This document shows positions 9,077-16,645 of a stretch of DNA of 64,000 bases, in pieces. Positions within the stretch are counted from its first letter, which is position 1; the number at the start of each line of letters is the position of its first letter. The stretch covers positions 124,001 through 188,000 of the forward strand of contig JADIZZ010000003.1 in NCBI GenBank assembly GCA_016704535.1. Reading direction: 5' to 3'. The notes under the pieces are model-generated. The model searched no databases. It saw only the letters and a list, made by a program, of their open reading frames with translations, and was not told where the DNA came from. This DNA comes from Betaproteobacteria bacterium. GTDB lineage: Bacteria > Pseudomonadota > Gammaproteobacteria > Burkholderiales > Burkholderiaceae_C. A program made the translations under genes and the position numbers.

Positions 9077-9793
9077 ATGGCGCAGAACATGTTGAAGGTC
9101 ACCGGCCTGAAGGTCGCGTACGGCGGCATCCAGGCCGTCAAAGGCGTGAGCTTCGAGGTCAACGAAGGCGAACTCGTCAGCCTCATCGGCGCCAACGGTG
9201 CAGGCAAGACGACGACGCTGAAGGCCATCACCGGAACCCAGGCGGTGGCCGAGGGCGGCATCGAATACCTGGGGCGCGACATCAAGGGCCAGGGGCCGTG
9301 GGACCTGGTCAAGCAGGGCCTGGTCATGGTGCCCGAGGGCCGCGGCGTGTTCGCACGCATGACGATCATCGAGAACCTGCAGATGGGCGCCTTCGTGCGC
9401 AACGACAAGGCCGAGATCGAAGCCGACATCGACAAGGTCTTCGCGATATTCCCGCGCCTGAAGGAACGCCGCAACCAGCTGGCCGGCACCATGAGCGGCG
9501 GCGAACAGCAGATGCTGGCGATGGGTCGGGGGCTGATGGCGCGGCCCAAGGTGCTGCTGCTGGACGAACCCAGCATGGGCCTGAGCCCGATCATGGTCGA
9601 CAAGATCTTCGAAGTGGTCAACGACATCCACCAGCGCGGCACCACGGTGCTGCTGGTGGAGCAGAACGCCAGCCGGGCCCTGAGTCTGGCCAACCGCGGT
9701 TACGTGATGGACTCGGGCGAGATCACGATGACGGGCGAGGGCAAAGCACTGCTGGCCGACCCCAAGGTGCGTGCGGCCTACCTGGGGGAGTGA
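9077..9793 (+). CDS. livF: Branched-chain amino-acid ABC transporter, ATP-binding protein LivF
   Basis: A 238-residue ATPase, last gene of livHMGF. Walker A GANGAGKTT (38-46), signature MSGGEQQMLAMGRGLM, Walker B VLLLDEPSMGLSP and the H-loop region LLVEQNASRAL are intact; MVPEGRGVFARMT is the LivF-type segment. No solute-binding protein gene (livK/livJ) accompanies this operon inside the window, so substrate is uncertain: leucine/isoleucine/valine is the family default, but Liv-type systems in this group also carry amides, urea and aromatic acids. Confidence 0.94.
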   Translation: MAQNMLKVTGLKVAYGGIQAVKGVSFEVNEGELVSLIGANGAGKTTTLKAITGTQAVAEGGIEYLGRDIKGQGPWDLVKQGLVMVPEGRGVFARMTIIENLQMGAFVRNDKAEIEADIDKVFAIFPRLKERRNQLAGTMSGGEQQMLAMGRGLMARPKVLLLDEPSMGLSPIMVDKIFEVVNDIHQRGTTVLLVEQNASRALSLANRGYVMDSGEITMTGEGKALLADPKVRAAYLGE

Positions 9794-9798
9794 ATGTA

Positions 9799-9950
9799 GC
9801 CCCCAAGCTCGCTGGCGCTCGCTACCCCCCGAGGGGGGCGAGCCGGACGAGGAACAGTCCCTGCGGACTGTTCCTTGCCTGCGAGCGCCAGAGGCGTCCT
9901 CGCCGCTGGCCGTCCGCCAGCGGCCCGGCGAAGCCGGTTCCGCGGCGGGA
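9799..9950. repeat. Dispersed palindromic repeat, copy 1 (long form)
   Basis: The region between convergent livF and the Bug-protein gene holds a structured element. Its 5' module is GCCCCCAAGCTCGCT then GCTACCCCCCGAGGGGGGCG, a self-complementary C6/G6 hairpin. It continues with a perfect 10-bp hairpin GGAACAGTCC/GGACTGTTCC (9851-9874, loop CTGC), an 8-bp hairpin CCGCTGGC/GCCAGCGG (9903-9923), and a 3' module CGGCCCGGCGAAGCCGGTTC. The 5' and 3' modules recur at 21079-21150 without the middle hairpins. Elements of this look are frequent between genes in Burkholderiales. Placement between two converging genes suits a bidirectional terminator role, which is inference. Confidence 0.75.
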
Positions 9951-9979
9951 AGCTTGGTCGAATACCCTCACTCAGTGGG

Positions 9980-10960
9980 TCAATCCGCCCTTGCGCCCGA
10001 GGCCTTCACGACCTTCTCGTACTTCGCCAATTCGGCTTTCACGAAGTCGCTGAATTGCGCTGGCGTCGTCGGTGCGGCCTCGGCCATCAGCATCGTGAAC
10101 CGCGCCTTCACCTCGGGTGCACCCATCGCGTCGACGAAGGCCTTGTTCAGCTTGGCCGTGGTCTCGGCAGGCAGCCCGGCGGGGCCGAAGAGGCCGAACC
10201 AGGTGCCGATGTCGAAGGTCTTCAGGCCCAGCGCGGCGCCCGCCTCGGCCACCGTGAGCACCTCAGGCATCGCCGACGAGCGCTTCGCGGTGGTGACGGC
10301 CAGTGCCTTCAGCTTGCCGGCCTTGATGTTGGCCGAAGCCGCCGCCAGGTTGTCGAAGTTGAAGTCGACCTGTCCGCCGAGCAAGGCCAGCTGTGCCGGC
10401 GCGGCCCCGGCGTAGGGGATGTGCACGATGAACAGGCCGGCCTGCGCCTTGAACATCTCGCCGGCCAAGTGGCCGGCACTGCCGTTGCCGCCGCTGCCGT
10501 AGTTCAGCTGGCCGGGGTGGGCCTTGGCGTAGGCCACCAGGTCGGGCAGGCTGGTGATCTTCAGCCGCGCCGCCGTCTCGGCGTTCATCACCAGCACGTT
10601 GGGCACCTGGGCCACCAGCGTCAGCGGCGTGAAGTCGCGTTGCGGGTCGTAGGGCAGCTTCGTGTAGAGCCAGGGGTTGATGGCGTGCGTGGCCACCGCG
10701 CCCATCACGATGGTGTGGCCGTCGGGCGGCGACTTGGCCACCAGATCGGCACCCAGGTTGCCGCCGGCACCGGGGCGGTTCTCCACCACCACGGGGCCCA
10801 GACTGTCCTTGACGGCGACGGCCAGCACACGGGCGATGCTGTCCAGCGGGCCGCCGGGCGGGTAGGGCACCACCAGGCGGATGGGGCGCGCGGGCTGTGC
10901 CCAGAGGGCACCGGCCGTCGTGGCCAGCGCCAGGGTCAGCAGATCACGTCGTTGCAGCAT
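9980..10960 (-). CDS. Tripartite tricarboxylate transporter substrate-binding protein (Bug/TctC family)
   Basis: A 326-residue periplasmic solute-binding protein. It begins with an arginine-rich signal peptide (MLQRRDLLTLALATTAGALWA) and the mature protein opens with the Bug hallmark RPIRLVVPYPPGGPLD. Further family motifs are VVVENRPGAGGNLGADLVAKSPPDG and HIPYAGAAPAQLALLGGQVD. The start at 10960 is chosen because it opens the signal peptide; the frame extends upstream to 11071. It overlaps the end of the upstream reductase gene by 17 bases, so the two are probably co-transcribed. No TctA/TctB membrane partners are nearby, which is normal: most Bug proteins in Burkholderiales are orphans. The ligand (usually a carboxylate) is unknown. 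Confidence 0.9.
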   Translation of the reverse strand: MLQRRDLLTLALATTAGALWAQPARPIRLVVPYPPGGPLDSIARVLAVAVKDSLGPVVVENRPGAGGNLGADLVAKSPPDGHTIVMGAVATHAINPWLYTKLPYDPQRDFTPLTLVAQVPNVLVMNAETAARLKITSLPDLVAYAKAHPGQLNYGSGGNGSAGHLAGEMFKAQAGLFIVHIPYAGAAPAQLALLGGQVDFNFDNLAAASANIKAGKLKALAVTTAKRSSAMPEVLTVAEAGAALGLKTFDIGTWFGLFGPAGLPAETTAKLNKAFVDAMGAPEVKARFTMLMAEAAPTTPAQFSDFVKAELAKYEKVVKASGARAD

Positions 10961-11993
10961 CAAGCTTATCGGCCTCGGAAGTGAAGGAGTCGGCAAAGAA
11001 GGCGTCGGCCGGAAGCCGGCAGCGGGCGACGAAGTCGCGCTGCGCGGACTCGACGACGATGGGCGCGCCACAGGCGTACACCTGGTGGCCCGAGAGATCG
11101 GGGAAGTCCTGCATCACCGCGTGATGCACGAAGCCCGTGCGGCCCGTCCACCCGTCCTCAGGCAGCGCGTCGCTGACCACCGGCACATAGCGCAGCCAGG
11201 GCAGTTCGGCAGCTGCCTGTTCGCACCAGGCGTGCATGTAGAGGTCGGCCGGGCGACGGCCGCCCCAGTAGAGCACCGCCGGTCGGTCGCTGATGCCCTT
11301 CAGTCGCATGTGCTCGATCAGCGCCTTGATGGGCGCAAAGCCTGTACCGCTGGCCAGCAACACGATTGGCCGAGTGGATTCCTCGCGCAGGAAGAAGCTG
11401 CCGTAGGGGCCTTCCATGCGCAGGATGTCCTTCTCCTTCATCGCGCCGAAGACATGGTCGGTGAACTTGCCGCCAGGCATGTGGCGCACGTGCAGTTCGA
11501 TGGCCGGCGGGTCGCCCAGGTTGCCCGGCGCGTTGGCCATGCTGTAGCTGCGGCGCGCGCCGTCGCGCAGGATGAATTCGACGTACTGTCCGGCGCGGTA
11601 CTGCAGGCTCTGGTTCGCCGGCAACTGCAGCCTGATCACGGCCACGTCGGCCGTGGGCCGGCTGATGGAGAGAACCCGCGAAGGCAGCTTCAGTACCGGG
11701 AACTCGCCGGCGCCGGGCACGCTGCGCGCTTCCACCACGCAGTCGCTCTGGGGCCGCGCGCAGCAGGTGAGGATGAAGCCGGCCTCTTCCTCGGCCACAG
11801 ACAGCGCCTTGCTCTGGTGAGCACCGTGGACCACCTGGCCCTGCAGCAGCCGGCTCTTGCACGAGCCGCAGGCGCCGTCGCGGCAGCCATAGGGCAGGCC
11901 CACGCCCTGGCGAATGGCTGCGGGCAGGATGGCTTCGTCGGTGTCGACGGCGAAGACATGGCCGGAAGGCGCGAGGGTGATGTTGAAGCTCAT
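10944..11993 (-). CDS. Ferredoxin-NAD(P)H reductase of the CDP-6-deoxy-delta-3,4-glucoseen reductase type
   Basis: A 349-residue cytoplasmic electron-transfer flavoprotein with three domains: an N-terminal plant-type [2Fe-2S] ferredoxin (about 1-90, cysteines in CRDGACGSCKSRLLQG and the later LTCCAR), an FAD-binding barrel (RSYSMANAPG) and a C-terminal NAD(P) domain (LASGTGFAPIKALIE). This architecture is shared by CDP-6-deoxy-delta-3,4-glucoseen reductases, phenol hydroxylase reductases and similar proteins. The sequence resembles the AscD-type annotation common in Burkholderiales, where it is next to an NAD-dependent epimerase as here (divergent, 12096). A true role in ascarylose synthesis is doubtful since no sugar operon is present; the partner oxygenase or dehydratase is unknown. 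Confidence 0.85.
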   Translation of the reverse strand: MSFNITLAPSGHVFAVDTDEAILPAAIRQGVGLPYGCRDGACGSCKSRLLQGQVVHGAHQSKALSVAEEEAGFILTCCARPQSDCVVEARSVPGAGEFPVLKLPSRVLSISRPTADVAVIRLQLPANQSLQYRAGQYVEFILRDGARRSYSMANAPGNLGDPPAIELHVRHMPGGKFTDHVFGAMKEKDILRMEGPYGSFFLREESTRPIVLLASGTGFAPIKALIEHMRLKGISDRPAVLYWGGRRPADLYMHAWCEQAAAELPWLRYVPVVSDALPEDGWTGRTGFVHHAVMQDFPDLSGHQVYACGAPIVVESAQRDFVARCRLPADAFFADSFTSEADKLDAATT

Positions 11994-12095
11994 GGAACGC
12001 GGCGGTGACCCGTAAACTGCAACCTCCGATTGTGCCCGGGCACCGCGGCAGACCGCCCTGCATCCCGTCGATCACCCCCGAAGCCTCCCGCCGCA

Positions 12096-13004
12096 ATGTC
12101 CACGCCCGCCTCTCCCGTGCCGCACTCTGCGCGCCGGCCCACCTTGCTGATCGTCGGCTGCGGCGACGTGGGTCTGCGTGTGCTGCGCCTGGTGCAACCG
12201 GCCTGGCGTGTGCTTGCGCTGACCTCCAGCCCCGAGAAGGCGCCCCTGCTGCGTGTTGCCGGTGCCGCACCGCTGATCGGCAACCTCGACGCGCCGGCCA
12301 CGCTGGGCCGGCTGGGTGGCCTGGCCGATGCCGTGCTGCACCTGGCGCCGCCGCCCTTGCACGGCGCCACCGACCCGCGCACGCGCGCGCTGTTGCGCGC
12401 GCTTTCGCGCGGCGGGCGCGTGCAGCGTCTGGTCTACGGCAGCACCTCGGGCGTCTATGGCGACTGCAGCGGCGCCTTCTTCGACGAAACCCGCGCCGTG
12501 AACCCGACAACCGACCGCGCCCGCCGCCGCGTCGACGCCGAGGCGCAACTGCGCTGGTTCGGCCGCCGCACCGGTGCACGGGTCACGGTACTGCGCATTC
12601 CCGGCATCTACGCCGGGGACCGCCCTGGCGGTCATCCGCGTGAACGCCTGGCCCGCGGTACCGCGGTGCTGGCGGCGGCGGACGACGTCTACACGAACCA
12701 CATCCATGCCGACGACCTGGCGCGCGCCTGCGTGGCCGCGCTCTACCGCGGGATGCCGCAGCGCGTGCTGCATGCCAGCGACGACACCGAACTGAAGATG
12801 GGTGACTACTTCGATCTCGCGGCCGACCTGTGCGGCCTGCCGCATCCACCGCGCATCACGCGCGAAGAGGCGCGGGCGCAGCTGAGCCCGATGCTTCTGA
12901 GCTTCATGAGCGAGTCGCGCCGCCTGGACAACACGCGGCTGAAGAGCGAACTGAGGCTGCGCTTGCGCTACTCGACGGTACGCGAGGGTCTGCTGGACGG
13001 CTGA
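12096..13004 (+). CDS. NAD(P)-dependent epimerase/dehydratase-type SDR (YeeZ-like)
   Basis: A 302-residue Rossmann-fold protein of the extended SDR superfamily. The cofactor loop is LLIVGCGDVGLRVLRLV near residue 18, and the middle part has YGSTSGVYGDCSG, where the serine and tyrosine match SDR catalytic positions, followed by RVTVLRIPGIYAGDRPGG. YeeZ-like proteins share this layout, but the substrate is not established. The ATG at 12096 is chosen because upstream in-frame codons from 12030 encode a proline-rich leader without homology signal. The gene is divergent from the reductase at 10944-11993, with about 100 bases between them. Confidence 0.82.
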   Translation: MSTPASPVPHSARRPTLLIVGCGDVGLRVLRLVQPAWRVLALTSSPEKAPLLRVAGAAPLIGNLDAPATLGRLGGLADAVLHLAPPPLHGATDPRTRALLRALSRGGRVQRLVYGSTSGVYGDCSGAFFDETRAVNPTTDRARRRVDAEAQLRWFGRRTGARVTVLRIPGIYAGDRPGGHPRERLARGTAVLAAADDVYTNHIHADDLARACVAALYRGMPQRVLHASDDTELKMGDYFDLAADLCGLPHPPRITREEARAQLSPMLLSFMSESRRLDNTRLKSELRLRLRYSTVREGLLDG

Positions 13005-13059
13005 GCGGTCTGTGCCCGTCGGCCGGGCAGCGAGTCGACTCTGGTCGATAGCTGAGGAT

Positions 13060-13650
13060 TCAACGCCGGCGCGAGCCGAAGGGCGGCTGGCGCCGCCAGT
13101 AGCGGATCATCAGGAAGCCGCCCACCATCCCGCCCAGGTGCGCGAAGTGAGCCACGCTGCCGGTGTCCATCAGCCCCAGCACCAGTTCGAGCACGCCGAA
13201 GACGATGACGAAGGTGCGGGCCTTCATCGGGATGGGCGGGAACAGCGGCATGATGACGCGGTTCGGGAACAGCATGCCGAAGGCCAGCAGCAGCGCGAAG
13301 AGGCCACCCGAGGCACCGACCGTTGGCACGCGCGAGCCGCTGATGGCCGTGAAGATCAACTGCGTCAGTGCCGCGGCCAGCACGCCGGCCAGCAGGAAAG
13401 CGGCATAGCGCTTGGCGCCCCACAGGCGTTCGAGTTCCGAGCCGAACATCCACAGGCCCAGCATGTTGAAGAAGAGGTGGCCGATGCCACCGTGCAGGAA
13501 GGCGTAAGTCACCACCTGCCAGGGCATGAAGTTGCCGCTGTTGAAGGGGTAGAGCGCAAACAGCCCCTGCAGGAAGACGATCTGCTGCAGGCAGAAGATC
13601 GCCGTGCAGGCGAGCATCAGGTTCTTGGTGAGCGTCGGGATCGGCGGCAT
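13060..13650 (-). CDS. Rhomboid-family intramembrane serine protease
   Basis: A 196-residue six-helix membrane protein. The rhomboid signatures are complete: FLHGGIGHLFFNMLGLW with the oxyanion-site His58 and Asn62, the nucleophile loop GASGG with Ser114, and a C-terminal VAHFAHLGGMVGG carrying the catalytic histidine (His171 by alignment of the HLGG motif). It is predicted to cut transmembrane substrates in the inner membrane; natural substrates of such compact rhomboids are mostly unknown. The start at 13650 is the first ATG after the tRNA gene; the open frame continues through the tRNA and is not coding there. It ends 55 bases from the end of the SDR gene, in convergent orientation. Confidence 0.92.
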   Translation of the reverse strand: MPPIPTLTKNLMLACTAIFCLQQIVFLQGLFALYPFNSGNFMPWQVVTYAFLHGGIGHLFFNMLGLWMFGSELERLWGAKRYAAFLLAGVLAAALTQLIFTAISGSRVPTVGASGGLFALLLAFGMLFPNRVIMPLFPPIPMKARTFVIVFGVLELVLGLMDTGSVAHFAHLGGMVGGFLMIRYWRRQPPFGSRRR

Positions 13651-13702
13651 GCGGCGCGGAGCAGGGGGAGAAAGCCGTGGAACGGATCGGTCTGCGCCCG
13701 GT

Positions 13703-13787
13703 TGGTGCCCCCGGCCAGACTCGAACTGGCACGCCTTGCGGCGGCGGATTTTGAATCCGCTACGTCTACCGATTTCGTCACGGGGGC
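13703..13787 (-). tRNA. tRNA-Leu (anticodon CAA)
   Basis: Read on the minus strand, an 85-base class II tRNA folds from these bases. The acceptor stem is GCCCCCG paired with CGGGGGC, followed by discriminator A and encoded CCA. The anticodon stem GCGGA/TCCGC encloses loop TTCAAAA, giving anticodon CAA (plus-strand 13751-13753), which reads UUG. A long variable arm (CGCCGCAAGGCG) and a T arm GCCAG-TTCGAGT-CTGGC complete a leucine-type tRNA. It lies directly upstream of the rhomboid gene on the same strand. Confidence 0.96.
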
Positions 13788-13904
13788 AGGGCGCCGCGGG
13801 GCTTCCCGAAGCGATACGGATTATCACACGTGCCCTTGTCCGCGCCGACGGACGGCCCGGCGGGGGCGCTGCGACAATCACCTCGAAAAGCAGGAGCCCG
13901 CGCC

Positions 13905-14825
13905 ATGAAACTACCGGCCCCACCGGCCTACAAGACCCTGGAAGACGCCATCGGCGGCACGCCGCTGGTGGCGTTGCAGCGCCTGCCCGGCGCGGCCGGC
14001 ACGGCGCGCGGCAACGTCATTCTGGGCAAGCTGGAAGGCAACAACCCGGCGGGTTCGGTAAAGGACAGACCGGCCATCAGCATGATCCGCCGCGCCGAGG
14101 AACGCGGCGAGATCCGCCCCGGTGACACGCTGATCGAAGCCACCTCGGGCAACACCGGCATCGCGCTGGCGATGGCCGCCGCCATCCGCGGCTACCGCAT
14201 GGTGCTGATCATGCCGGAGGACCTGTCCATCGAACGCGCGCAGACGATGAAGGCCTTCGGTGCGGAACTCATCCTGACGCCGCGCTCGGGTGGCATGGAG
14301 TACGCGCGCGACCTGGCCGAGCAGATGCAGACGGACGGCAAGGGCCGTGTGCTCGACCAGTTCGCCAACGCCGACAACCCGCGCGTGCACTTCGAGACCA
14401 CCGGCCCCGAGATCTGGGCCGACACCGCGGGCCGCGTGACGCATTTCGTCAGCGCGATGGGCACCACCGGCACCATCACCGGCGTCTCGCGTTTCCTGAA
14501 GTCGCAGAACCCGGGCGTGAAGATCGTCGGCGCGCAGCCCAGCGAGGGCAGCCGGATCCCGGGCATACGCAAGTGGCCCGAGGCGTATCTGCCGAAGATC
14601 TACGACGCCACGGCGGTCGACGAGCTGGTGCTCGTCAGCCAGGCCGAAGCGGAAGCGATGGCGCGCCGCATGGCGGCCGAGGAAGGCCTGTTTGCCGGCA
14701 TCTCGGCCGCCGGTGCCTGCTGGGTGGCACTGCAGCTTGCGCAGCAGGTGGAGAACGCCACCATCGTCTTCATCGTCTGCGACCGCGGCGACCGCTACCT
14801 GTCGACGGGTGTCTTTCCAGCCTGA
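13905..14825 (+). CDS. cysM: Cysteine synthase B (O-acetylserine sulfhydrylase)
   Basis: A 306-residue PLP enzyme that makes cysteine from O-acetylserine and sulfide (or thiosulfate, for CysM-type). The PLP lysine is Lys53 in NNPAGSVKDRPA; the phosphate loop is EATSGNTGIALA and a second glycine loop is SAMGTTGTITGVSR. NPAGSVKDRPA (rather than NPxxSVKDR of CysK) and QPSEGSRIPGIRKW favour the CysM subgroup. CAGGAG at 13891-13896 supports the start. It is followed at 14 bases by a Nudix gene and then tusA, a small sulfur-linked cluster. Confidence 0.93.
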   Translation: MKLPAPPAYKTLEDAIGGTPLVALQRLPGAAGTARGNVILGKLEGNNPAGSVKDRPAISMIRRAEERGEIRPGDTLIEATSGNTGIALAMAAAIRGYRMVLIMPEDLSIERAQTMKAFGAELILTPRSGGMEYARDLAEQMQTDGKGRVLDQFANADNPRVHFETTGPEIWADTAGRVTHFVSAMGTTGTITGVSRFLKSQNPGVKIVGAQPSEGSRIPGIRKWPEAYLPKIYDATAVDELVLVSQAEAEAMARRMAAEEGLFAGISAAGACWVALQLAQQVENATIVFIVCDRGDRYLSTGVFPA

Positions 14826-14839
14826 CTCTGCTGGCGCGC

Positions 14840-15379
14840 ATGATCGAAGACGCCCGCTTCTGCCTGCAGTGCGGCAGCGCGCTGGCCTGGCTGATGCAGG
14901 ACGAGGACGGCGGCCCCAGGTCACGCCTGCGCTGCCCGGCCTGCGGCTGGACTTACTGGAACAACCCGACGCCGGTGCTGGCGGCCATCGTCGAATGCAC
15001 GGACCGCGGCGGCCAGGTGCTGCTGGCGCGCAATGCGGCGTGGTCGGGGCGGATGTTTGCGCTCATCACCGGTTTCATGGAAGCCGGCGAGACGCCAGAA
15101 GCAGGCATCATGCGCGAGGTGAGGGAAGAAACCTCGCTGACCGTCGACCACCTGAAGTTGGTGGGCGTCTACGACTTCCAGCGCATGAACCAGGTCATCA
15201 TCGCCTACCATGCGCAGGCGCGCGGCGAGGTGCGGCTGTCGCCGGAACTTGCCGAGTACAAGTTGTTCGATCCGCCAGACTTGCGCTGCTGGCGTGCCGG
15301 CACCGGCTATGCGTTGGCCGATTGGTTGCGCGGCCGTGGCCACGAGCCACAGTTCATCGAACTGCCGCCCAAGACCTGA
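14840..15379 (+). CDS. Nudix hydrolase with N-terminal zinc ribbon
   Basis: A 179-residue cytoplasmic pyrophosphohydrolase. The N-terminus has a zinc ribbon (Cys8/Cys11 in CLQCG and Cys32/Cys35 in CPACG), and residues 78-100 form a complete Nudix box (GFMEAGETPEAGIMREVREE followed by TSL) with the metal-binding REVREE. The zinc ribbon plus Nudix layout is like NudC-type NADH pyrophosphatases but shorter, lacking their N-terminal domain, so the substrate is unsettled. The frame is open upstream within cysM, but the ATG at 14840 directly opens the zinc ribbon. Confidence 0.88.
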   Translation: MIEDARFCLQCGSALAWLMQDEDGGPRSRLRCPACGWTYWNNPTPVLAAIVECTDRGGQVLLARNAAWSGRMFALITGFMEAGETPEAGIMREVREETSLTVDHLKLVGVYDFQRMNQVIIAYHAQARGEVRLSPELAEYKLFDPPDLRCWRAGTGYALADWLRGRGHEPQFIELPPKT

Positions 15380-15423
15380 ACCCCGACGGCGCGCCGCCAG
15401 AGCACGAGACAAGAAAGCGAGAC

Positions 15424-15651
15424 ATGGACGTCAGCAAGGAACTCGACACCCGCGGCTTGAACTGCCCGCTGCCCATCCTGAAGGCCAAGAAGGCGCTGGC
15501 CGACATGGCCAGCGGCGACCTGCTGCGCGTGGTGTCCACCGACCCCGGCTCGATGCGCGACTTCCAGGCCTTCGCACGACAGACCGGCAACGAACTCGTC
15601 GAGCAGACGAGCGCCGGCGCCGATTTCCTGCACGTGCTCCGTCGCAGGTAG
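15424..15651 (+). CDS. TusA/SirA-family sulfurtransferase
   Basis: A 75-residue protein of the TusA/SirA/YeeD family. The hallmark is LDTRGLNCPLPILKAKKAL, with the persulfide-carrying Cys14 in CPxP and the following helix; the central VVSTDPGS and C-terminal strands complete the small two-layer fold. Family members relay sulfur to tRNA 2-thiouridine, molybdenum cofactor or dissimilatory pathways. Position after cysM and the Nudix gene suggests a link to cysteine/sulfur handling. AAGCGAGA at 15414-15421 may serve as a ribosome site. Confidence 0.9.
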   Translation: MDVSKELDTRGLNCPLPILKAKKALADMASGDLLRVVSTDPGSMRDFQAFARQTGNELVEQTSAGADFLHVLRRR

Positions 15652-15654
15652 TGC

Positions 15655-15671
15655 CCGCAGGCCCCCTGCGG
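15655..15671. terminator. Short hairpin between convergent tusA-like gene and galU
   Basis: CCGCAGG/CCTGCGG form a perfect 7-bp stem with a 3-base loop in the 23-base gap between two converging genes. There is no T-run on either side, so it is only a weak candidate for a shared terminator. Confidence 0.3.
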
Positions 15672-15674
15672 TGC

Positions 15675-16541
15675 TTACAGGTCCAGGGCCTTGAGGAATT
15701 GCCGGAAGCCCGGGCCCAGTTGCGGGTGGGCCAGCGCCAGTTCGACGTTGGCTTCCAGGAAGCCTTCCTTGCTGCCGCAGTCGTAGCGCTTGCCTTCGTA
15801 GCGGTAGGCAAAGACCTTCTCGCGGCGCAGCAGCGAAGCGATGCCGTCGGTGAGCTGGATCTCGCCGCCCACGCCGCGCGGCTGCGTGGCGATCTCATGG
15901 AAGACCCCCGGCGTCAGGATGTAGCGGCCGGCGACGCCCAGGCGTGAAGGCGCCACCTCGGGCGCGGGCTTCTCGACGATCCGCGTCACGTCCATGATCC
16001 GCTCGTTGACGGGCGTGCCGGCCACGATGCCGTAGCGCCGCGTCTGCTCGGCCGGCACTTCCTGCACCGCCAGGATGGACACGCGCCATTCGTTGAACTG
16101 CTCGACCATCTGCGCCAGCACCGGCGGGCTGCCGACCATCAGGTCGTCGGCCAGCAGCACGGCAAACGGGTGGTCGCCCACCAGGCGCTGGCCGCACAGC
16201 ACGGCGTGGCCCAGGCCCAGCGCCTGGGCCTGGCGCACATAGATGCATTCCATGTCGTCGGGCTTGACGCTGCGAACCACCTCCAGCAACTCGTCCTTGC
16301 CAGCCTTCTCGAGCGCCACTTCCAGCTCGTAGGTCATGTCGAAGTGGTCTTCGATCGGGCGCTTGTGACGGCCGGTGACGAAGATCATCTCGCGCACGCC
16401 GGCAGCGTAGGCCTCTTCCACGGCGTACTGGATCAGCGGCTTGTCGACCACCGGCAGCATCTCCTTGGGCTGCGCCTTGGTGGCGGGCAGGAACCGCGTG
16501 CCGAGGCCGGCGACGGGGAAGATGGCCTTCTGGATGAGCAT
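15675..16541 (-). CDS. galU: UTP-glucose-1-phosphate uridylyltransferase
   Basis: A 288-residue nucleotidyltransferase that makes UDP-glucose for polysaccharide and envelope synthesis. The N-terminal nucleotide-binding signature is FPVAGLGTRFLPATKAQPKE followed by MLPVVDKPLIQYAVEEA; the later VLLADDLM and the C-terminal YDCGSKEGFLEAN are typical of GalU. The ATG at 16541 (MLIQKAIFPVAG) gives the standard length; an in-frame ATG at 16574 would add eleven residues. It lies downstream of valS on the same strand with a gap of about 100 bases. Confidence 0.95.
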   Translation of the reverse strand: MLIQKAIFPVAGLGTRFLPATKAQPKEMLPVVDKPLIQYAVEEAYAAGVREMIFVTGRHKRPIEDHFDMTYELEVALEKAGKDELLEVVRSVKPDDMECIYVRQAQALGLGHAVLCGQRLVGDHPFAVLLADDLMVGSPPVLAQMVEQFNEWRVSILAVQEVPAEQTRRYGIVAGTPVNERIMDVTRIVEKPAPEVAPSRLGVAGRYILTPGVFHEIATQPRGVGGEIQLTDGIASLLRREKVFAYRYEGKRYDCGSKEGFLEANVELALAHPQLGPGFRQFLKALDL

Positions 16542-16645
16542 GGTCTTGTACGCCAAGTGCAGGACGGAGCTCATTCTTCCATGGGGCCCCGCCGGCCATC
16601 TGTGCGGTACGGCTCAGAAAGGGGCCGTTATCGGAAGTGCGTGGC

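Noticed and set aside
13651..13923. N-terminal extension of the rhomboid gene
   Set aside because: The frame stays open through the tRNA-Leu gene, but tRNA sequence is not coding; the ATG at 13650 gives a normal rhomboid.
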